A DNA stretch of 64,000 nt from Nitrosarchaeum sp. (GCA_025699025.1 JAILWJ010000003.1:278192-342191); one strand, 5' to 3'; shown: positions 24,270 through 33,472, counted from the first letter of the stretch. Translations and numbers: made by a program. Notes: generated by a model not told the origin, from the letters alone.

Positions 24270-25733
24270 TTATTTTGTAACGTCATGAATCTTGCTTGAC
24301 AGATTATCAAACGCCTTGAGAATATCATTTTGTCTTTTTGTGGTAATTATCCTGCAGGAGTTAATCTTCTGTATTCGATCCTCGATCATTCTCTTTTGTT
24401 CCCCATATCCTGATGAACCAAAAGATACTCTGTCTTTAAGAGACGATGTGATTGAAGTGTTTTGAATTATTTCTAGAACCATTTTAGGATCAGTTTTTGT
24501 CCCATCTATTGCCTTGGATATTTCTTTGATGTCAAGTTTGTTTAGAGGCTTTTTAGAGGCATGCGCGATTTGTACCAGGCTGCCTGCAATTTTATGAGTG
24601 GTTCTAAATGGAATTCCTTTTTGAACCAGATGCTCTGCAATGTCCAATGCGATCAAATAGCTAGACTCGGTTGCCTTTTTCATTTGTTTTTCATTAACAT
24701 GCAATGTCAAAAGGATTGATTTTAAAATCAACAGTGCACTGATTGAAATTTTGGATGTGGACCATATTGATGATTTAATTTGTTGTAGATCTCGTCCGTA
24801 CCCGGAAGCCAATCCCTTGATTGTTGTAAGTATTGCAGTAAGATTTCCAATAATTTCTGCAGTCTTCCCCCTAGTCAGTTCCAGAATATCTGGATTTTTC
24901 TTTTGCGGCATGACGCTTGATGGCGAAGTAAACTCGTCTGCCAGTTCAATAAATGAAAATTCAGTAGTTGACCATATCACAAAGTCTTCTGCAATTTTGC
25001 TCAGGTTTGTCATGAGGATTGCTATCATTGATACGTATTCTGCAACAAAATCACGGCTGCTTGTTGCATCAAGTGAGTTTTCAACCAATCCATCAAATCC
25101 CAACATTTCTGCAGTGCTATGTCTATCAATTGGAATGCTTGTACCGCCTACAGGTCCGGCACCCAGCGGACTTTGATTCACATGAGTAAATGTTGTGTAA
25201 AGACGATCAAAGTCCCTAAACAACACATCAGCATGAGCAATAAGATAATGAGAAAAGACGCCGGCTTGGGCTTGTTGTAGATGAGTATAAAGAGGCATTA
25301 TTGTTTTTTGATGGTTTTTTGCAAGAGAGATTATTGCCTCTATAGTATCAAGTAGACAGTTGCATAAAATATTGATGTCATCGCGTATTTTCATTCTAAT
25401 GTCAAGTGCCACCTGATCGTTTCGTGAGCGTGCAGTATGCATCTTGCCGCCGCTGGCCATTCCTGCTTTTTTGATTACCATGGATTCTATTAGCTCGTGA
25501 ATGTCTTCGGCGCCAGATGGCAAATCAAATTTTTCATTTTTTAGTTCTTCTAAAGCAGAAAGAATTTTTTTTGCATCAGTTTTTGTAATGATTTGATTTT
25601 CATGTAACATTAGGACATGAGCTTGACTGCCAAGAATGTCATATAGTGCAATTTCAGAGTCATCATCAAGTGATGAGACATAATCCAAAGTAATATCACT
25701 CAAATCAGTACCAAGACGTGAACGATACATCAC
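24270..25733 (-). CDS. argH: Argininosuccinate lyase
   Basis: 487 aa, normal length. Fumarase/aspartase superfamily signature SSVMPQKKNPD with the catalytic Ser, plus THLQQAQ, HTARSRNDQV and GAGPVGGTSIP segments specific for argininosuccinate lyase. It splits argininosuccinate to arginine and fumarate. The N-terminus MMYRSRL allows either Met. Divergent from the DUF59 gene with only 46 bases between starts. Confidence 0.95.
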   Translation of the reverse strand: MMYRSRLGTDLSDITLDYVSSLDDDSEIALYDILGSQAHVLMLHENQIITKTDAKKILSALEELKNEKFDLPSGAEDIHELIESMVIKKAGMASGGKMHTARSRNDQVALDIRMKIRDDINILCNCLLDTIEAIISLAKNHQKTIMPLYTHLQQAQAGVFSHYLIAHADVLFRDFDRLYTTFTHVNQSPLGAGPVGGTSIPIDRHSTAEMLGFDGLVENSLDATSSRDFVAEYVSMIAILMTNLSKIAEDFVIWSTTEFSFIELADEFTSPSSVMPQKKNPDILELTRGKTAEIIGNLTAILTTIKGLASGYGRDLQQIKSSIWSTSKISISALLILKSILLTLHVNEKQMKKATESSYLIALDIAEHLVQKGIPFRTTHKIAGSLVQIAHASKKPLNKLDIKEISKAIDGTKTDPKMVLEIIQNTSITSSLKDRVSFGSSGYGEQKRMIEDRIQKINSCRIITTKRQNDILKAFDNLSSKIHDVTK

Positions 25734-25751
25734 CTAAGGTTTTAGAATGGT

Positions 25752-25759
25752 TATATATA
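25752..25759 (+). promoter_or_regulatory. TATA box of the DUF59 gene
   Basis: tatatata, 21-28 bases before the ATG at 25780. The spacing fits an archaeal leaderless transcript and argues against the earlier in-frame ATG at 25747, which lies upstream of this box. Confidence 0.7.
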
Positions 25760-25779
25760 GCATCGACGCTTTTGCCGAC

Positions 25780-26103
25780 ATGAGTCAAGATATCAAACAG
25801 CTCAGAGTCAAAATCTTTGATGAATTGTCAAAAATTGTGGATCCTGAAATCAACACATCAATTACAGATTTGGAATTGATTGACGAAGTAGACATTAACA
25901 ATTCAGATGTTAAAGTCGATTTGCATTTGACGAGTCCATTTTGTCCAGCAGTGTTTGGGTTTAAAATTTGCCAGGACATTCATGATAATTTGTTAAAAGT
26001 GGATGGAATTGATGAGGTCAAGGTAAACGTATCAAACCACTTTATGGCCGAACAAATCAACAACCAAGTAAATAACAGTCCAAATCCCAAAAAGAAGAAC
26101 TAG
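25780..26103 (+). CDS. DUF59/MIP18-family protein (iron-sulfur assembly, SufT-like)
   Basis: 107 aa. The pattern VDPEINTSITDLELID followed by HLTSPFCPAVFGFKI with the conserved Cys is typical of the MIP18/DUF59 family, which helps to assemble iron-sulfur clusters. The frame is open back to 25747 but the TATA position favours ATG 25780. The 3' end overlaps that of sdhB by four bases in convergent orientation. It is fitting that iron-sulfur enzymes (SdhB) are next to it, but no operon is formed. Confidence 0.85.
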   Translation: MSQDIKQLRVKIFDELSKIVDPEINTSITDLELIDEVDINNSDVKVDLHLTSPFCPAVFGFKICQDIHDNLLKVDGIDEVKVNVSNHFMAEQINNQVNNSPNPKKKN

Positions 26104-26858
26104 CTTCTAAATCCCAGCATATAGCCTCTGAGAAATTGAATTCCCATTGCGGGATCAACTCCCTTTGGACACACCTGACTGCAAGAGCCGGCAAAATGGC
26201 ATCTCCAAATGCCGTGTGATTCATCAATAATCTTCAGTCTGGTATCTTTTCCTTTATCTCTGCTATCTGCAACATACCTGTATGCCTGAGCCAAAGCCTG
26301 AGGTCCAACAAATGACGAATCAGTAGCCATGGTAGGACATGCGGAGTTACACAACCCACATTTGATACAATTTGAAAACTGGATGAATTGTTCTAATTCT
26401 TCGGGAGATTGTAAGAGTTCTTTAGTAGTGTTTGATGTGATTTCACTATCGTCTCTAATCAGATATGGCTTTACTTTGTGATGTGTGTTAAACAATCTGT
26501 CAAATCGCACTGCCAAGTCTCTAATGATTGGAAAATTATGCATTGGCTCTACAGTCACTGTATCAGAGTTTAGCTCAGATACTTTGGTAAAGCATGCTAA
26601 TCGCGGCTTTCCATTAATAACCATTCCACAAGAACCGCAGGTTGCTTGCCTGCAAGAGTACCTTACCGCAACGGAATGATCAAAGTGTTGCTTTACATCC
26701 AGGATTGCTTCTAGAACAGTAGTCCATTTTTCAACATTAACTGAGAAATCCATAAACGTTGTGTCAGAATCATGTTCAGGGTTAAATCGTGCAATACGCA
26801 ATGTAATGGTCTTGGATGTAGGGGTCTTTTTCTCATCTATTTCATAAGCTTGTGCCAT
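26100..26858 (-). CDS. sdhB: Succinate dehydrogenase iron-sulfur subunit
   Basis: 252 aa. The 2Fe-2S ligands are in SCRQATCGSCGMVI with CF downstream, and the ferredoxin domain has CIKCGLCNSACP and CHFAGSCSQVCPKGVDP for the 4Fe-4S and third cluster. It passes electrons from SdhA to the membrane subunits. Last gene of sdhACDB, starting one base after sdhD. Confidence 0.95.
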   Translation of the reverse strand: MAQAYEIDEKKTPTSKTITLRIARFNPEHDSDTTFMDFSVNVEKWTTVLEAILDVKQHFDHSVAVRYSCRQATCGSCGMVINGKPRLACFTKVSELNSDTVTVEPMHNFPIIRDLAVRFDRLFNTHHKVKPYLIRDDSEITSNTTKELLQSPEELEQFIQFSNCIKCGLCNSACPTMATDSSFVGPQALAQAYRYVADSRDKGKDTRLKIIDESHGIWRCHFAGSCSQVCPKGVDPAMGIQFLRGYMLGFRS

Positions 26859-26859
26859 T

Positions 26860-27216
26860 TTACATCATCCCCATATTCACCATAAAGATTGTTCTTGAAC
26901 CATATGCAATTAATGCAATCATTCCTGCAAGACACCCATAAGACACCGCTTTCTCATATACCCTACCCTGTTTTAATTCTAACAGAATTACTCTCAATCC
27001 ATTAAATCCATGAATGGATAATAGTATCAATATGATTTCCAACAGTCCAGCATAAGGCAAGAACTGATAATTTGCAACTACATTTTCATATTCTAAAGAT
27101 TCGGCAAATCCTTGCGTGAGACGCATGAGAATATGCACGGCAACCAGTCCTACTGCAGCCAAAGCAGTGGCATAGTGAATTTTCATTATATGACTTTCTC
27201 TCATTTTATTCACCAA
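26860..27216 (-). CDS. sdhD: Succinate dehydrogenase membrane anchor subunit D
   Basis: 118 aa with three hydrophobic helices (ATALAAVGLVAVHILM, GLLEIILILLSIHGFNGLRVILLE, AGMIALIAYGSRTIFM). The His and the HGFNGLRV pattern are those of quinone-reducing anchor subunits. It overlaps sdhC by 11 bases. Confidence 0.85.
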   Translation of the reverse strand: MVNKMRESHIMKIHYATALAAVGLVAVHILMRLTQGFAESLEYENVVANYQFLPYAGLLEIILILLSIHGFNGLRVILLELKQGRVYEKAVSYGCLAGMIALIAYGSRTIFMVNMGMM

Positions 27217-27640
27217 ACATTACAGCCATTCCATACATCATAGCAATTGCCGCAAGTACGATTGCAGAGTATATTCCGATTTTGTGTCTTGAATTTTGTG
27301 ATGCGGGAATGTATGGATAGTCTGGCCTTGCAGGTTTACCTACGCCAATTCCACCATGCCCCAGCATTATGCGAATGCCATTAACTGTATGAAATACACA
27401 CATGCCAATTACCAAAGTCATAAAGATGTGTCCTTCAGTTGTTTGGGTCAAGTCTAAAAATTCTTCCCAACCAACACGTCCTCTCAAAATATTACTTGTT
27501 TCATAAATATGAGCAATAAAGTATCCCAATAAACCCAACCCAGTTAATCGCATTAACCAGTAAGCTACACGTTCAATTCCATATCGTCTAGGATTTGCCA
27601 TCCCTCCAATGCCTTCTTTATGTTCATCATGCGGATTCAT
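27206..27640 (-). CDS. sdhC: Succinate dehydrogenase cytochrome b subunit C
   Basis: 144 aa with three membrane helices. The HIYET segment after the first helix and FHTVNGIRIMLGHGG after the second provide the histidines expected for heme b and quinone binding (HxxNGIR pattern). Its ATG directly follows the sdhA stop. Confidence 0.88.
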   Translation of the reverse strand: MNPHDEHKEGIGGMANPRRYGIERVAYWLMRLTGLGLLGYFIAHIYETSNILRGRVGWEEFLDLTQTTEGHIFMTLVIGMCVFHTVNGIRIMLGHGGIGVGKPARPDYPYIPASQNSRHKIGIYSAIVLAAIAMMYGMAVMFGE

Positions 27641-29353
27641 CTAGTATTTTCTCTCCACTGGTTGATATTTTGTAATTGTAACTGGATGTGTTTTCATAAT
27701 TGGCTCTTTTGGATCATAGTATGCTAGTGTATGATGTAGGAAATTTGCATCATCGCGTTTGGCATAGTCAGTTCTTGCATGTGCTCCACGGGATTCTTTT
27801 CTGTTGATTGCGCCAATCAGAACAACTTCTGCAGTCCTAAGCATAGAATCAAGCTCCATTACGTTTGTGAAATTAGTATTGTACTCCTTTGCTTTATCAT
27901 CAACGTGTTTCCATGTTTGTTCTTTTAACTGTCGAATCTTTTTGAGTCCGTCCACAAGATCTGCTTCATTTCTAAAAACATATGCCTTTTCATTCATAGT
28001 ATCAGTCAGTTCTTGACGGATTTCATATGGATTTGCATCGCCATTTCCCCTAAAGATTCCATCATAGATTCTCTTCTCTTCTGCTGCAACCAAGTGATGC
28101 GGCCATGGGTCTTGTGGTACTCCTTTTTCAATGTAATCAACTGCCAATTCGCCGGTAATCTTTCCCCATACAATGCATTCTGATGTGGAATTTGCGCCCA
28201 GTCTGTTAGAACCATGAGTACTATTGCATGCGGCCTCACCTGCAGCCCAAACGCCTTGTAATTCCGTTGCACCATCGATATCAGTATGAATCCCTCCCAT
28301 CATATAGTGACATACTGGTCTGATGTCCATGATTTCTTCTGCAGGATCAACACCAGAGAACTTGATGGAGATCTCTCTAATGCCTCCTAATTTTTCTTTA
28401 ATTTTTTCATCACCTAAATGTCGCAAGTCAAGTTTCATGCAATCAACACCAGTTTCATGTTTGAATCCACGGCCTTCATTGATTTCAGTCATGATTGAAC
28501 GTGAGACAATATCTCTTGGAGCCAATTCCATTTTCCCAGCAGCATAATTTTTCATAAATCGTTCGCCTCTATTGTTTAACAGATACCCTCCTTCGCCTCT
28601 TGCGCCTTCAGTAATTAAAATTCCAGACGGCAATATTCCTGTAGGATGGAATTGAACAAACTCCATATCTTTAAGAGCCATACCAGCTCTGAATGCCATA
28701 TCTAACCCGTCAGGTGTAGAGGACAACGCATATGTTGAAAAGCTATACAACCTTCCAGCTCCACCAGTTGCAATGATGAGCGCCTTTCCTTTTATGGCAT
28801 AAAAAGTTCCTGATGACAATTCAATCGCAGTGATTCCCATGAATCTTTTTCCATCATGTATGATTGAAGTGGCAAACCACTCGTTGAGATATTCAATGTT
28901 TTCATATTTCTGACACGTATCGTAAAGTGTTTGCATTTCAAAAAACCCAACCTTGTCTGATGCGTAAGTCGCTCTTGGAAAGCTATAACCTCCAAACGCC
29001 CTCTGATCAATTCTCCCGTCTTTTCTTCTAGACCATGGCATTCCCCAATGGTCTAATTGATAGACTTGTTTTGGCATTTCATTGCACAGTCTTTCAGCAA
29101 CATCCTGGTCTGCAAGAAAATCGCTGCCTTTGACAGTATCATAAATATGAGATTCGATTGTATCCCCCTCATCTTCAAAAAGAACAGCCGCAGTCCCACC
29201 TTCGGCAGATACTGAATGTGAGCGCATTACTTGTAGTTTTGATACAATACCAATCTTGATCTTGGAGTTTTTTCTAGCAGCCTCTATAGCAGCCCTTAAA
29301 CCAGCCAATCCAGAGCCACAAATAATTAAATCAAATTCAATAGAATCTACCAT
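27641..29353 (-). CDS. sdhA: Succinate dehydrogenase flavoprotein subunit
   Basis: 570 aa, full length. N-terminal FAD-binding ICGSGLAGLRAAIEAA, the flavinylation site region MRSHSVSAEGGTAAV with the His, substrate-binding ATGGAGRLYSFST and the HPTGI motif, and the C-terminal RxSRGAHARTDY arginines. Oxidises succinate to fumarate in the citric acid cycle branch. First gene of a tight sdhACDB operon. The start is 96 bases from the divergent PadR-type gene. Confidence 0.96.
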   Translation of the reverse strand: MVDSIEFDLIICGSGLAGLRAAIEAARKNSKIKIGIVSKLQVMRSHSVSAEGGTAAVLFEDEGDTIESHIYDTVKGSDFLADQDVAERLCNEMPKQVYQLDHWGMPWSRRKDGRIDQRAFGGYSFPRATYASDKVGFFEMQTLYDTCQKYENIEYLNEWFATSIIHDGKRFMGITAIELSSGTFYAIKGKALIIATGGAGRLYSFSTYALSSTPDGLDMAFRAGMALKDMEFVQFHPTGILPSGILITEGARGEGGYLLNNRGERFMKNYAAGKMELAPRDIVSRSIMTEINEGRGFKHETGVDCMKLDLRHLGDEKIKEKLGGIREISIKFSGVDPAEEIMDIRPVCHYMMGGIHTDIDGATELQGVWAAGEAACNSTHGSNRLGANSTSECIVWGKITGELAVDYIEKGVPQDPWPHHLVAAEEKRIYDGIFRGNGDANPYEIRQELTDTMNEKAYVFRNEADLVDGLKKIRQLKEQTWKHVDDKAKEYNTNFTNVMELDSMLRTAEVVLIGAINRKESRGAHARTDYAKRDDANFLHHTLAYYDPKEPIMKTHPVTITKYQPVERKY

Positions 29354-29426
29354 TTTTCAGACAGAGTTCCTAGTTGGTGGGTTAAATATGTAGTAATAAG
29401 CCTCAAATTCCGAAGAATTAATATTT

Positions 29427-29450
29427 ATCACTAGTGATATCGCTAGTGAT
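29427..29450. promoter_or_regulatory. Double palindrome between TATA box and start of the PadR gene
   Basis: Two adjacent 12-bp sites, atcactagtgat (29427-29438, perfect palindrome) and atcgctagtgat (29439-29450, one mismatch). A TATA-like ttaatattta lies just before, at 29418-29427, so a bound protein would block transcription of the PadR gene. The sdhA start is 74 bases away on the other strand. Confidence 0.65.
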
Positions 29451-29958
29451 GATTTCGGAATGGTTTCAGAGGGTAGGAAGTTCTGTGCCTAGGGGATTTT
29501 CAAGATATTTTATTTTGGAATTGTTAAAGAAAAAACCACACACGGGAAAAGAGATCATAGATTATGCAGTTGAGCAAAGTAATGGGATCTGGAAACCGTC
29601 ACCTGGTCTTATCTACCCATTATTGGGAAGATTGCTCGATGAGGGATTAATTGAAGAGACAAAAGACGGAAAATATCAGCTAACAAAGAAAGGAGCAGAT
29701 ACAGCAGCAGACGTTGACAAGGTCAATGATATTGTAAAAAAACAATTGGATGTTCTTTTCAGACTAGGGAACATAGGCAGATTTGTTGCGATGGATTTGC
29801 TGGAAAAGATTGCAACTATGGGTTCTATTCTTAGTTCAAATATGACAAACATGACTGATGAAGAAAATGCAAAATACAGAAAATTTCTTGAAAATGAGCT
29901 AAAGAAAATAGATGAAAAAAATGCAAAGAAAAAAGGAAAAGAGATTAAAATAGAATAA
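29449..29958 (+). CDS. PadR-family transcriptional regulator
   Basis: 169 aa from the ATG at 29449; an upstream in-frame GTG at 29434 lies inside the operator and before the expected transcript start. N-terminal winged helix typical of PadR: FSRYFILELLKKKPHTGKEI, PSPGLIYPLLGRLLDEGLIEE, KYQLTKKG. The C-terminal half is helical and lysine-rich and probably dimerises. It likely regulates itself through the double palindrome; the sdh operon is a possible second target. Effector unknown. Confidence 0.85.
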   Translation: MISEWFQRVGSSVPRGFSRYFILELLKKKPHTGKEIIDYAVEQSNGIWKPSPGLIYPLLGRLLDEGLIEETKDGKYQLTKKGADTAADVDKVNDIVKKQLDVLFRLGNIGRFVAMDLLEKIATMGSILSSNMTNMTDEENAKYRKFLENELKKIDEKNAKKKGKEIKIE

Positions 29959-30478
29959 TGAACTCAGGAAAGAATCAAGCCAGTTTAAAGTCAGCACGGA
30001 TAACCAAACAATAAAAGAAGGATTCTTTGGGTTTGATAATCACTTAAGAGACATTATCAGTCTTTAAATCACAAATGAGATGTAGATTGTTTATCTTGAT
30101 AAATACAGGACATGTCACTTTCAGTAGTGTTAGCTAGACCATAATACAATTAACAATGTCAGTATTTTTTGGATCAGAATTCACATAAAACATTGAATAT
30201 GTATCAATTTGGATTGTCTTATTATAAGTTTGAACTGTTAGACACACATAAGAAACATTTTCAACGAAGACCTGAAAAATGAATTAACATGAGCAAATCC
30301 AAGTCAACAGATACACCAACCACAGATATGATACTCAAATATGATTTTCTAGTTTTAGTAGAGATCGACATACAACCAGACCCGTAATGGTTTGACAGGT
30401 AGAATTAATCATAACACAAATTAATCATGTGTCTCAATAATTTTAAAATCATAAATAATTCAAAGAAAAAGCAGATAC
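29959..30478. other. 520-base gap, no supported gene
   Basis: AT-rich. The only ORF with an ATG worth noting is 30289-30387 (32 aa, MSKSKSTDTPTTDMILKYDF), without clear ribosome site or family. A TATA-like cataaataattc at about 30450-30461 precedes the lyase gene by roughly 25 bases. Confidence 0.4.
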
Positions 30479-31345
30479 ATGAGAAATTTACGTAGTATGA
30501 TAAAAGCAAACAAACCACTAGTTATTCCAGGAGTTTATGATGCGATTGGTGCAAAGATTGCAGAAAAAGTCGGATTTGATGCAATGTTTCAGACAGGGTA
30601 CGGAACTTCAGCAACATTGTTCGGAATGCCAGATTATGGATTTATTGGTGCAACTGAGACAGTTGACAATGCAAGGAGAATTTGCAGAGCAGTTTCTGTT
30701 CCAGTTATTGTTGACTCTGATACAGGGTATGGAAATGCACTGAGTGTTTGGAAACTGGTAAAAGAGTTAGAAGCTTCAGGAGCATCTGGAATTTTTCTTG
30801 AGGATCAAAGATGGCCTAAAAGATGCGGACACATGCAAGGAAAAGAAGTTGTTTCACAAGAAGAATATACAGAAAAACTCGGAGCTGCATTAGATGCAAG
30901 AGAGAGTAAAGATTTCATCATAGTAGCAAGGACAGATGCAAGAGCAACAGAAGGATTAGACGCTGCAATTGAGAGAGGATTGCAAAACAAAAAGACAGGA
31001 GCTGACGCCATATTTGTTGAAGCACCAAGAACAGTTGAAGAGATGAAAAAAATTGGAAAGTCAATTAAAGCACCACTCGTTGCAAACATGATAGAGGGAG
31101 GAGCAACTCCAATTAGTTCAGCCCAAGCATTATACAGAATGGGATTTAAGATAATTTTGTATCCACTTTCAGTATTATTTGCAAACACATATGCTACAAT
31201 GAGCATACTGCAGGAATTAAAAAAGACAGGAACAACTTTGAAAGCCAAACAGAAAGTTGTGAACTTTGATCAATTCAATGAATTGGTGGAATTACAGAAA
31301 TTCAGAAGATTGGAAAAAAAGTATGGCTTCTCAAAAATTGAATAA
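30479..31345 (+). CDS. Isocitrate lyase/PEP mutase-family enzyme
   Basis: 288 aa. Alpha/beta-barrel of this superfamily with DSDTGYGNA near residue 79-87 (metal and substrate binding), FLEDQ, and KRCGHM at 114-119, which is the catalytic KxCGH motif used by isocitrate and methylisocitrate lyases. The length is that of methylisocitrate lyase, carboxyvinyl-phosphonate mutase or oxaloacetate decarboxylase relatives; sequence alone does not settle the substrate. No methylcitrate cycle genes are adjacent. Monocistronic, convergent with alba. Confidence 0.85.
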   Translation: MRNLRSMIKANKPLVIPGVYDAIGAKIAEKVGFDAMFQTGYGTSATLFGMPDYGFIGATETVDNARRICRAVSVPVIVDSDTGYGNALSVWKLVKELEASGASGIFLEDQRWPKRCGHMQGKEVVSQEEYTEKLGAALDARESKDFIIVARTDARATEGLDAAIERGLQNKKTGADAIFVEAPRTVEEMKKIGKSIKAPLVANMIEGGATPISSAQALYRMGFKIILYPLSVLFANTYATMSILQELKKTGTTLKAKQKVVNFDQFNELVELQKFRRLEKKYGFSKIE

Positions 31346-31371
31346 AAGAAAAAATTTCAAGTAAAGTGCAG

Positions 31372-31659
31372 TTATGCTGCGTTTCTCTTTACTTCAATTT
31401 CTATTGTTGAAACGTTTCTTGTTCTACCGTCTTGTGACTCTAGTGACTCGGAGCCAATTCTAATATTTCCGATAGAGTATCCTGCATTTTCTGTTTTGCG
31501 TGCAATGATTTGAGCTACATCTACAGCACGACCAATGCTGAGACCTCTAGCTTTGATGTTGACGGCTGGTAAGTTTGCCAATTGAATTAGCGTTGATGTA
31601 ACATATGCCATCAATGGTTTCTTACCAATGAATATGGTGTCTCTGGCTTCGGTTGACAT
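31372..31659 (-). CDS. albA: Alba DNA/RNA-binding chromatin protein
   Basis: 95 aa. The N-terminal IFIGKKPLMAYVTSTLIQL with the paired lysines that contact nucleic acid, GLSIGRAVDVAQII, and the hairpin ending STIEIEVKR are the Alba signature. A TATA-like tttaaatta about 25-30 bases before the ATG supports the start. A general chromatin and RNA-binding protein of archaea. Confidence 0.95.
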   Translation of the reverse strand: MSTEARDTIFIGKKPLMAYVTSTLIQLANLPAVNIKARGLSIGRAVDVAQIIARKTENAGYSIGNIRIGSESLESQDGRTRNVSTIEIEVKRNAA

Positions 31660-31771
31660 GACGTAAATGGTATTTAAGGATAATTTAAAGCTAAAAGCGG
31701 TTTTTGAATCTAGGAAAAAAATCCTGAAAAAATTGAACTATTATTAATCAGAATAAGGCGTTTGTTATCTA

Positions 31772-32329
31772 GTGAAAAGTGTTATTGAGAAATTAGAGAG
31801 TGGAACGAGTCAAGAAAAAATCAGTGCCTTAGAATCGCTTGCATTTACAGGGGATTTAGAAATGATTAGAAAAATAATTTCCAAACTTGATGACAATGAT
31901 ATTCAGGTAAGAGGAGAAGCGTTTAGTTCTTTGATTCTAAATGAAAATGAAATTTCAGATTTGCTGATAAAAAGTCTAAACTCTGAGAGCAAATATGTAA
32001 GAGGATATGTGGCACTTGTGTTGGCAAATAGAAATGACAGCAATGCAATACCTGAAATAATAAAATTGGCAAACGATAAAAGTTCAATGGTAAGATCATG
32101 TGCTTTAGGTGCTCTTGGTCATTTGAAAGCAAAACAAGCAAAAGAAGTGATAGAAAATTGCCTGACAGACTCAAACCTAGAAGTTAAGAAAAGCGCGTTG
32201 CAGGCTGCAATATTAATTGATGATAAAATATCTGAAAATAGAATTAAAGAAATATCAAAAGAAAAAGATCCAGAACTTGAGAGACTTTTGGTAAATATCA
32301 AAAGAAAGAGTGGACCGGAAGGGATTTGA
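31772..32329 (+). CDS. HEAT-repeat protein
   Basis: 185 aa made of about five helical repeats with alternating patterns such as DDNDIQVRGEAFSSLI, SESKYVRGYVALVLANR, SSMVRSCALGALGHL and SNLEVKKSALQAAIL, typical of PBS-lyase-type HEAT repeats used for protein contacts. The start is a GTG at 31772. The last six codons and stop run into the 3' end of the convergent tRNA-Ala gene (overlap of 19 bases). Confidence 0.82.
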   Translation: MKSVIEKLESGTSQEKISALESLAFTGDLEMIRKIISKLDDNDIQVRGEAFSSLILNENEISDLLIKSLNSESKYVRGYVALVLANRNDSNAIPEIIKLANDKSSMVRSCALGALGHLKAKQAKEVIENCLTDSNLEVKKSALQAAILIDDKISENRIKEISKEKDPELERLLVNIKRKSGPEGI

Positions 32330-32384
32330 ACCCTTGATCCGATGCATGCCATGCACCTATCCTACCAGACTAGACGACCGGCCC
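32311..32384 (-). tRNA. tRNA-Ala(GGC)
   Basis: 74-nt cloverleaf: acceptor gggccgg/ccggtcc with the G3-U70 pair that marks alanine, anticodon stem ggtgc/gcatc with loop atggcat (GGC), T stem aaggg/ccctt. CCA is not encoded. The 3' end overlaps the end of the HEAT gene on the other strand. Confidence 0.94.
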
Positions 32385-32509
32385 AATAATCAGAAAACTG
32401 ATCGAATAACGTTTTTCAAATTGGTTATTAACGTTTAGCGGTTAAAGTGAAAATATAATGTTAAAAGCAGCACAAGATATTTAACCATAATTTTCATTGT
32501 TGAATTGTT

Positions 32510-33355
32510 ATGGTAGTAGATAACAAAGCAACTGTCACATATGTTCAGTTGTTAAAAGAAGATCTTGTAATTATCAGACTAGTTCCAAAGGACGGTCCTG
32601 TACCAGAATACAAAGCTGGCCAGTTTATCACATTAGGATTACCAAACCCAGTAGAAGGTGGAAAAATTGTTAGACGTGCATATTCAATTGCATCACATCC
32701 TGAAAACAGGAAATACATCGAGCTTGTAATTAGATGGGTTAGAAAACCACTTCCAGGCAGATTGACTACACAGATATTCAATCTAAAAGAAGGTGACGAG
32801 ATTTTATGGCTAAAGCCAACAGGCAGAGCACTCTTGATAAATCAAGAAATGCCAAACGGAGAGCCAGACACTAGACGGATAGTTTGCATTGGTGGCGGTA
32901 CAGGTCTTGCACCGTTTGTTAGTTTTGCTCAACACCTACATGACATTGGAGACAAGAGAGAGATTATCGTACTTCATGGTGCAAGCTATGTTGATGAATT
33001 AAGCTACAAAGATCTTTTGACAGGGCTGGAAGATGAAAGCATTGCAAAAGGAAAAGATGTTTGGAATTTTAGATATAGGGCAGCAATAAGTCGACCTCAA
33101 GAATGGTTCAATAGATCATGGGCAGGGCAGGTAGGCAGAGTTGAAACATTTCTCAGACCAAGAGACAACGGATTATCACCATTAGAAGAATTGATCGGGG
33201 ATAAAATAACGAAAGAAAACACAATCTTTTACGTTTGTGGCTGGCAAGGAACAATTGACGGGGTAATGGACTTCCTAAAACCCAAAGGCTTTGTAACAGA
33301 ACACGATAAACGTGAAGACGGAAGCTTTGAAGTCAAGTACGAATCTTACGGATAG
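32510..33355 (+). CDS. Ferredoxin-NADP reductase-like flavoprotein (copy 2)
   Basis: 281 aa, closely related to the product of 5328-6167 over its full length. Same FAD motif RRAYSIASHPENR, NAD(P) motif GGGTGLAPFVSF, and end KYESYG. Differences are spread, so the duplication is not recent. Its upstream region shares no operator with copy 1, which suggests separate regulation. Electron partners may be the zinc ferredoxins and flavodoxin at 44-46 kb. Confidence 0.88.
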   Translation: MVVDNKATVTYVQLLKEDLVIIRLVPKDGPVPEYKAGQFITLGLPNPVEGGKIVRRAYSIASHPENRKYIELVIRWVRKPLPGRLTTQIFNLKEGDEILWLKPTGRALLINQEMPNGEPDTRRIVCIGGGTGLAPFVSFAQHLHDIGDKREIIVLHGASYVDELSYKDLLTGLEDESIAKGKDVWNFRYRAAISRPQEWFNRSWAGQVGRVETFLRPRDNGLSPLEELIGDKITKENTIFYVCGWQGTIDGVMDFLKPKGFVTEHDKREDGSFEVKYESYG

Positions 33356-33398
33356 AAGTTTTTTAAAGAAATAAAATCAGCAGTGTAAAGTTACCTAC

Positions 33399-33472
33399 GG
33401 GGACGTAGGTTAGCTTGGTATACTGCCAGTCTCGGGTGCTGGAGATCATGGGTTCAAGTCCCATCGTCCCCA
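33399..33472 (+). tRNA. tRNA-Pro(CGG)
   Basis: 74-nt cloverleaf: acceptor ggggacg/cgtcccc, anticodon stem ccagt/gctgg, loop ctcgggt with CGG at 33433-33435, T stem atggg/cccat. Discriminator A and encoded CCA at 33473-33475. Confidence 0.94.

Noticed and set aside
24751-25176. 141-aa plus-strand ORF
   Set aside because: Lies fully antisense inside argH, which has strong family motifs.
30289-30387. 32-aa ORF in the gap before the PEP-mutase-family gene
   Set aside because: No ribosome site, TATA or recognisable pattern; kept only as a note in the gap entry.
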